From Ambrosia x helenae (Eukaryota > Streptophyta > Magnoliopsida > Asterales > Asteraceae), in the NCBI GenBank assembly GCA_030844895.1, contig CM061233.1:37231126-37295125 (forward strand): a DNA stretch of 64,000 nucleotides, in the 5' to 3' direction. A program made the translations under genes and the position numbers. Shown here in pieces: positions 57,167 through 64,000 of this stretch; position 1 is the first letter of the stretch, and every line of letters begins with the position of its first letter. A model generated the notes under the pieces. It was not told the origin of the DNA. It did not search any database and worked only from the letters and a program-made list of their open reading frames with translations.

Positions 57167-60100
57167 ATGGCTGAGAAACAACAACAGGATGTACAACAAC
57201 AGGAAGTACCGAATGAACTGAAGTTTGAAGTAAAACATAATTGTTGTGCGTACATTGGACCAGTTATTTCCAAGTATGAAGAATTTACAGGAATTATCGA
57301 CTTTTTGAGAAGATCAAGAATCGTGCATGCCATTACTCAACCAGTAACAATATATGAAGATCACCAAGAGGAGTTATGGGATAAAGCTGCTATAACTTTC
57401 TGGGAGAACAAATCAGTTATTCATAGCAGAATTCAACGACATATGGTGCTAGTCAGTGAACAAGACATCAAAGAAGCACTGCAGCTAAAAGATTCCCCTG
57501 AAGATCCAATTGAATTACCTTGGTCTATGCAGCGTGCTTGTTATCTTAGGATGAAGTACAATGGTCCTATTATAGATTGTCAGTTACACAAAGCTAAGCT
57601 GTGTCCTCCATACAAGTATCTGCTTCATGTGATACTTCACGTTTTCGGACCAGTTAGTGGAGGTTATGATGTGCTGAGGAACATTTAATAATCATTATCC
57701 GTTGCCTTGATATTGAACAAGTCGTTTAATGTATCTGGGATGATCTTTCATCATATGAAAGAGGTGCTTCAAGGTTTGAAGGGTGATAAGTTTCTGATGT
57801 ACCCCGGATTCCTGCAGATGATATTTGACAGCAAGTACAAAGAGTTAAAGAAAGATCCGTTGCAAATAGTCAATCAAGAGCACATGAACATGACTACTTT
57901 AAATCAGATGAAGGTTTATAAGGGAAAGGCTGAGAAAGAGAAGCCACATCACAAGCGTTTGTTTGGACATCTATGTTCTGTTGCTTATGTTGATCCAGGG
58001 TTGAATAAAGTGAGACATGATGATAGTAATTCTGTTTCTGATAGCCCATTGGTTCCTGTTGATAAGAAGGAAAAGAGAAAACGTAAGGCTATTAATAAAG
58101 GTGCTAAGTCGGGTAAAGGCAAACAGAAGGTTAATGAAATAGAGCCTAAAAAGAAGAAAGTTGTTAAAGGCAAAGGAAAGTTAAAGACTTTGCTTGTGGA
58201 TGAAGATTTGAAAGAAACATAAGAGGATACTGAGTGGGAATCTGAAACAGAAACAGCTAAGGATACTAATCCCAAGCCCACTGAGATCAGTACTCATGAA
58301 GCTCTTGAAAAGATTGTTGAGGAACAAAGACAGAAAGAGTTGACTGAAGAAGATCAAGAGTTGATTTTAGATCTTGATGCAGACATTGAAGGTTCTCCTA
58401 TTACTGGTGCCAAAGTAAAGAGAGGCAGATGCAAGAAGATTTCAAAGAGGGAACCTGCAATAACGAAAAGAGACAAAGAGATAGATCTTTTGTTGAAAGG
58501 AAAGAAGATGCCCGCAGCTAGTTCAAGCTCAAAAGCAGCAACACCGACAGCATCCCCAGCAACGAAGAAACAAAGGGTTGTGCAAGAGGATGTCACTACT
58601 GAACCAGCTTCACAACTCAATCCAGAGAACATATCTTTATCACTGAAGAATGTGCTGGCGAGTATGAAAGCGAAAACTGTCAAACCAAGTGTTGAATCAG
58701 GCTCTACTCCTCAAGCTATAGTTTCAAGCGATGTGATGGAAGCTGTAAACAGGAAAATAGCAAACATGATGAAGGCGTTCAATCAACAAGCTGCAGAGAT
58801 CAGACAGTTGAAAGAGAATGAGAAAGACATGCTTCAGATTGTTTTAGCTTCTCAAACTCGTCAAGATGAGTTGGAAGAAAAAGTAAAGACGATTGATGAT
58901 TTGAAAGAGAAAGCTACTTTTCTTGAGAATGAGAATAAGGAGTTGAAGACCTCAAGCAAAAGAAACAAAAAGAGGCTTTTGGTAATTCAACAAGAGAATG
59001 AGAATATGAGGAAGTTAATTGATAGATTGTACGAACAGGCACCCCAGCCGAATGGTACAAAAAAGATGAGGAAGAGAAAGAGGAAAATGTTGATTATAGT
59101 GGTACTGATGATGAGTCTGGAGAAGATAAATATGAACCTGATGATGACGCATCAGGTGGTGGCAATGTGAATAAAGAAAACCCCACTAGTTCTAAGGATT
59201 CTAATGATGAAAAAGATGATCCTAAACAGTATTCATTTGAACAGCGTCAGAAAGATGAGGGTGATAAAGGTTCTTCAAAGAAGAAGCCTGGTTAAATGAT
59301 TGATGCAGATAAAGATTTGCTGAAACAGATGATGAAGAGAGGATGTTATACACTGGAGATTACTGGAGGGTTTCCTGAGATTTTCATGAACAACGACATG
59401 AGATTCCAGATTGAGTATAATGATCTAGATTTGGAAGATGGTAGTGAACAATGCTGCAGCTAGAGAGATTTTGGAAGGTCTAGCTAAGCACGTTGGAAAG
59501 TCGTTGGATGATATTATGAATGAGAAGCAGATTCCTTATGTTCTAGTAATTGAACCTAATCAAAGAGATGTTGATGATATCAAAGCTGATAAGTATAACA
59601 ATGTTGAAGTTGAGGATATTTCACACAAGGAGTATCTAGAGTACTACAACATTCACACAGATACCAGCATACCAGCCATAAATGAAGAGTCTCTCAGACA
59701 AGCAGAGGAGGTTGCTAAAGAGTAAAGTAAGAAGATAATCGATGAATTTTTGATAAGGAAGCTGAGAAAGAACAAGTCTTTAAGCAATCTGATTCACTAA
59801 AGGAGTTATTGAAGAAGTTGAGAGAGGATGAACAGAACCAGCTGGAACCTACAGTTCAGGGTGATGTTTACAAGTACCAGAACAAGATATTCAAAGGTCG
59901 TGCATTAGCTTGGAAATACTTTCCACAGTTAAGATGCATTGGGATTAAATGGGGAAAAGGTATCTTGTATTTCAGACACTTTCATGAAATCAGGACATTA
60001 CCTTACTGGGCTGTAAGAGATATTGTACGACATCAGATTTCAGGTTGTGATCATGCGAACATAGTTCATTGGATGGCTTAGAGGATGACACGAGAAAGCT

Positions 60101-60666
60101 ATACTAAATGGGATGCGTGTAGACCACAATATCCAAAGCGTATTGTTCATAAGAATGATATTGATCCGAAGAATGGTCTTCCAAAGGTTACATTGAAATA
60201 CAAACCTCCCAAAGTAATGAAGCGAATTCCTTTGATGCGTATTTCACAACACTTTGCCAAAGACTTTGAATTTTGGTATTATGATTGGGTTATGGGACAG
60301 GCTGTGATAGTGTTGAAGGATGAGGATCCGAAGCTTATGGTGAAGAAGATACGCGTGTTCGATCCAATGTGGTTGATTAACTGTGCTAAAGAAGACATCA
60401 ACGCACTGTATTACAATCAGATCAATTTTGATGTTCGTGACATAGAACATGCATGGTATTTCTTAGGTTGCGATATTTTGTTTCGCTTGGGGTATTCATG
60501 TTGACTGTGACTACGAGAAGCTGCTGGGAAAGATATTGAAGAAAGCTGAACCGAAGAAACGCACACTGAAGAAACAAGTTATACCTGAAATGAGCGTCAA
60601 AAAAACAAGATCAAGATCAAGCTTCGCAACAAAGCTTTGGAGTATCAAGAACAATCCAAGCAATAG
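57167..60666 (+). pseudogene. Copia B third ORF: homologue of the Copia A unknown protein, disrupted
   Basis: It starts MAEKQQQDVQQQEVP. The first 174 codons are open and give the clearest view of the N-terminal domain: HNCCAYIGPVISKYEEFTGI, IDFLRRSRIVHAITQPV, YLRMKYNGPI, VFGPVSGGYDVLR. Then come a basic middle (KEKRKRKAINKGAKSGKGK), a coiled coil (near 58790-59030), an acidic stretch and the C-terminal domain (LAWKYFPQLRCIGIKWGKGI, YWAVRDIV, FDPMWLINC). It ends EQSKQ and TAG at 60664-60666. Stops lie at 57686, 58220, 59296 and 59723 and near 60079, with frame changes near 59060, 59430, 59750 and 60440. No membrane segment. Alignment to Copia A is colinear from start to end. Confidence 0.75.
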
Positions 60667-60669
60667 CCA

Positions 60670-60679
60670 AGGGGGAGTT
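60670..60679 (+). other. Polypurine tract of Copia B
   Basis: AGGGGGAGTT, identical to that of Copia A, directly adjacent to the 3' LTR. Confidence 0.9.
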
Positions 60680-61188
60680 TGTTGATGCATTTGTGTGGCT
60701 ATCGCTTTTGGATTGTACAAGATTGCGAAAGTTTTGAAGAAGTAAAGATTTGTTGAAGTCCATTCGACCTAGCGTGGGGTCGAATGAAGATCAAAATGGT
60801 CGAATGGAGTTTGAAGCTTATCATGATGTTTATTTGTTATTTATTCGAACCTTGTAAAGGTCGAATGAATTCGACCTCTGCAAAGGTCGAATGGGATTCT
60901 CTATATATATGTTTGATGTGTTTAGAAGTTAGAACTTTTGGTCATTATTGTGTGTGTTAGTGTGTGTTTCCAGATAGTATTCTAGAGAGTCTAAATCTAG
61001 GTTTTTCATTATAATCTATCCTTTGTAAGCTTTTATCAATTGATTATTAATGGAAAACATCTTGAAAATGGATATTATCATGTTCTGATTTGATCATTAT
61101 CATTTTGCATGTGATCTAGGGTTTCTGCACCTAGATTGCTTATACTTGTGTGATTATATTGTTAATTTCTCAAATCTGAACCTTTACA
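60680..61188 (+). repeat. Copia B 3' LTR (509 bp)
   Basis: TGTTGATGCATTTGTGTGGC...ATCTGAACCTTTACA. Two TCGAA dyads (60843-60866 and 60869-60892) precede TATATATAT at 60902-60910. The inverted 5' LTR has only one of them, so a dyad was gained or lost after insertion. GGTGA follows. Confidence 0.9.
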
Positions 61189-62925
61189 GGTGATAATCCT
61201 TTCAATATTTATATACATTTATACTCTAGTTCTCATTTCTTATGATAATGTCCTAGTCAATAGTCTTGAGTTTTAAGTCTCCAATGTCCCTCATTGTAAG
61301 GTTACACTATATATAACTTAGTTCATGTCTAGTCTTTCAAGTATCCAAATCCATAATAAGAAGTCGAGGTGATGCTTATCATAATATCTCTTTATTATAC
61401 TCAGTATGTGTTAATTATAATTATGTCCGCAATTTATGTCTTAAATCCATGTCAATATCTATTCCCATATATATGTATGTTTACGTCTTACTTTAATTAG
61501 ATAGTATTATGTCCGAATCTTAGTCGTCGAATTTATAACATAACTATCAAGTGTTCAAATCAATGTCTAAATGTCCGAAGTTCTAGCACTATGATCCGTT
61601 TTAATATATATAATCCATTAATGTCCGAATTCATATGCTTAGTCCAAGGTATCTGTGTCAATGATGTTCGAGCCCATGTCGGCTATAACATTGTCCGAAC
61701 CATTAATCTAATGTCCAAATCCAATTATAAATGTCAAGTTCAAGGTATACGCTAATGTCACGTCTAACTCATGGTTTGGTCTCGGCCCGTTACAAGCTCG
61801 CCAATTCCCACACGTCATATATATAATATAAAGGTTATAATTAATATAACTATGAGTTCGGTTATACCTCACTTTCGGAACACAGTTTAGGTTGACCCGG
61901 TTGACTCAGTTGACCAAGGTCGATTGTTATTGACCATGGTTGACTTTTGTTGACCAGCTCCTGTAGACCCGTCTTATGACCCGACTCCAAGACTGACCCG
62001 GTTATAACCCACCTTTTGACCCGAAGCTTCTACATCATATCCTCTTGATAACAATAACCACAACAATCACTGTAACCACCAAAACCACCCTCGTGAACCC
62101 ACCTCTAACATTACCTCCGATCAACCACCACTGTTCGAAAACGAACCACCACAACCCTCCACCGTAACCACCATGACCACCATTATCTTCACTGAGAGTC
62201 ACCATAACAGCCACCACTGTCACCGTCAGCTATCACCATCATCATTCATCATCAACAACAACTCACATATTATTATTATCGAAGAGAGAAAGAGAGATGA
62301 TTTGGGTTTACTTTCGAGGTTAGGTCTGATTTAATCGGAAAGCCGCCTCATCGTTCCCCGTCATCTTCATTGGTAACAACCACCGTCGTCGTCGTCTTCC
62401 TTCTTGTTGAAAGATCCGGCCAGCCAGAGATCACAGTCGGTGACTCCTCATCTCTCTTCGGTTCTTCTTCCTTTTTCCTCTATCTTTCTCGCTGCTTCTC
62501 CCTCTCTATCTCGTTACTTTCTCTCTCTAGGTCTCTCTCTCTAGTTTATCAGTAAGTATGTGTGGTTTGAGAGGGACAAGTGTGGTATGTATGTGTATAG
62601 GGAATAGACAAATAAAAGGAGGGTTTTTATAAAGCAGGGGTGAGTGTATGGGGTGTTGTTTAAAAGGTGGGGTGACATGGGGCACATGGAACTCATGCCA
62701 TGTGTCCCATAGATGACTAATCTTGATTAGTCACAGGTCGGGTTCGTTACGCGTATTAGATCGGTCTCTTAATGTGTGTTAAATAATATTTTATATATAC
62801 AATTGTTCGGTTTTGGTTTTGAACGTAACTGTCTTGCGTTATATTTATTTTGGTTACTTGTTTACTACTCGATAATAATGTTAATATGCGAAAAAAAAAT
62901 TTGGGGTCCACTCCGGGTTGTTACA
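61189..62925 (-). repeat. LTR N, 5' part (minus orientation)
   Basis: Minus-strand start TGTAACAACCCGGAGTGGAC at 62925. A candidate TATA (CTTTATAAAAACC) lies near 62634-62625. Next come GA/CT-rich and CAC/GTT-rich simple tracts (62040-62230, 62280-62550). The segment ends at the GGTGA duplication of Copia B. The short ORFs in it follow the simple repeats and are not believed. Confidence 0.75.
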
Positions 62926-62930
62926 AATCA

Positions 62931-64000
62931 TTAACTTAACAATTTGAGAGGTTTAACTGTTTAATTAGTAAACTAAAACTGGTAGGTTTAACATATCCAA
63001 ATTCAACTTTGAATCACAGATTCTTAAGGCCTTTACCAGATAAATTGGACATTATTGCTATAGTTATGAGAAACTCAATTGGTTTTAAAGACTTATCTCT
63101 AACCCAACTTCATGGTAAGCTCTTGACCTATGAGAGAGATCTTAACCAGAAAAGAAGCTTCAGGATTCTGGAAAAGTGTCTGATGACTATGTGTTTGGTA
63201 GTACAATACTTTTGGGTCAAGATGAGGTGTCTGGAAAGAGTAAGGATCAGAATTATGATCATTTTATTGACATAACTTTTGGATTTAACTCTGATTCCTG
63301 CTCACCCAACTATGCTTTTGCAGCAAGTGGTGATAGCAAGCATCTGACAACATATCTTTTGAGTATAATGATCTTCAATACTTTGATCCCTTGGATTTGG
63401 AAGAAATGGACATTTTGCGCCAACTGGCTCTACTCAGTGTTAGAACTAATAAGTTTTACAAGAAAACTGGTAGAAAATACCATGGGTTGCATGGAGGGTC
63501 AAAGGTGGGGTTGGATAAATCAATGATTAAGTGTTATAAATGTCACAGAATGGGTCACTTTACTAGAGAATGTAGGAGTCAAAATGGTACACCTATGATC
63601 ACCTATCCGAATCAAAGACATCAGACAAACACTTATCAATATTCGCAAAACACCCTTGGCCCAAATGTGCAAAACACTGCTTATTTTGCACAATCCATAA
63701 CCATTGTTCCAGTTCACTATGTCCAAACCACTGTTCCTCAAATTCAATATGTTCAACCCATGTTGCTCATGCTCAAATGCTACAAGCTGTTATTCCACCA
63801 TCTGCTCCAGCAGAAACTAGTCAACAAAGTTTCTTCACATAAGGATTTGTTGACTGGAGCAGCTTACCAAATGAGCTAACTGATGAGAACTTTGCTCTTA
63901 TAGCCAAATTTGAAAATAAACCAGAAAAATTTTGTTTCATGGCACTTGAGACAATTGTTGAAGGGGTTGAGTCTAAAGAGGTGGTGTCTGAATCTGACAA
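62931..64000 (+). pseudogene. gag: Copia C gag, second half
   Basis: It continues the gag from 25753: FERFNCLISKLKLVGLTYPN in frame with FLRPLPDKLDIIAIVMRNSI and LTQLHGKLLTYERDLNQ. After a frame change come EMDILRQLALLSV and a CCHC knuckle, CYKCHRMGHFTREC (near 63532). A Gln/Thr/Pro-rich stretch follows, then SLPNELTDENFALIAKF and an acidic tail running off the window. Gag of this type packages element RNA; pol would lie beyond the window. Frameshifts near 63170, 63380 and 63750 show it is dead. Confidence 0.75.

Larger units (their letters stand above)
43010..61188 (+). mobile_element. Copia B: large Ty1/copia element, 5' end inverted, heavily decayed
   Basis: A diverged relative of Copia A with the same plan: LTR, leader, two-knuckle gag, pol, conserved non-coding block, third ORF, polypurine tract, LTR. 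The 5' LTR, primer site and first part of the leader (43010-43664) lie on the minus strand. The rest runs on the plus strand from about 44646. The duplication GGTGA is found after the 3' LTR (61189-61193) and, inverted as TCACC, beside the 5' LTR (43665-43669), proving both LTRs belong to one insertion. Coordinates include N and S sequence carried by the inversion (43665-44645). Confidence 0.85.
25754..62925 (-). mobile_element. Solo gypsy-type LTR N, minus orientation, split by later insertions
   Basis: The plus strand begins TGTCACACCCCGAC at 25754 and ends CGGGTTGTTACA at 62925; on the minus strand this is TGTAACAACCCGG...GGGGTGTGACA. The 5-bp duplication AATCA flanks it (25749-25753 and 62926-62930) and the gag of Copia C continues across it. 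Its own sequence is 25754-26217, 40476-40590, 43665-44335 (now inverted) and 61189-62925, about 2.7 kb once the inserts and the 242-bp duplication are removed. No internal gag or pol of its own remains, so it is a solo LTR left by LTR-LTR recombination. Confidence 0.82.

Noticed and set aside
62040..62555. Val/Gly- and Ser/Leu-rich ORFs on both strands
   Set aside because: They follow CAC/GTG and CTCT simple repeats in the LTR and show no conserved domain.

Overview
The window is a repeat-dominated stretch of a plant nuclear genome, almost certainly a eudicot. The evidence is plant-type Ty1/copia and Ty3/gypsy retroelements with tRNA-iMet primer sites, small plant introns, MITEs and one plant stress-protein gene. 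The element families and very long LTRs remind me of large Asteraceae genomes, but I cannot prove the species from sequence alone. No bacterial, organellar or CRISPR content is present.

Layout. 1-2134: the 3' part of a PCC13-62-like desiccation-related gene. Its intron carries a hAT-type and a Mutator-type MITE, and its last exon has a 1-nt frameshift. 2135-4614: AT-rich, no gene. 4615-7178 (minus): a decayed four-exon transposon gene with its own TATA box, followed upstream by an 80-bp and a 42-bp tandem array. 9031-23966: Copia A, a 14.9-kb copia element inserted inside the 42-bp array (target duplication AACGA). 24139-25753 and 62926-64000: the two halves of an outer copia element, C. Between them lies a nested stack.

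The stack. A solo gypsy-type LTR (N, 25754-62925, duplication AATCA) interrupts the gag of C. N was then hit by a young complete gypsy element G (26218-40470, AAGTC), by a second solo LTR S (CCCAC/GTGGG) and by a second large copia element B (GGTGA). The gag of B was hit in turn by a further solo LTR (46371-48936, ATTAT). A 1.6-kb inversion (43010-44645) joined S to the leader of B and flipped the 5' LTR of B. An exact 242-bp tandem duplication also lies inside the inverted piece. The five target duplications reassemble the stack without leftover pieces.

How the parts work together. A and B are diverged relatives. Each encodes a long gag with two zinc knuckles, a pol (protease, integrase, RT, RNase H), and a very long third ORF (about 1,150-1,200 codons) after pol that I cannot assign to a family. 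That ORF has its own TATA-like box and a 5'-UTR intron. The LTR promoter and the internal promoter, in both elements, carry the same dyad (ATTCGAMCC...GGTCGAAT) a few bases upstream of the TATA box. Copies of the half-site are spread through the non-coding parts. This arrangement is the best candidate for an undescribed system: a retroelement with a self-regulatory or anti-silencing protein and its cognate sites. All coding copies here except the accessory ORF of G are broken.
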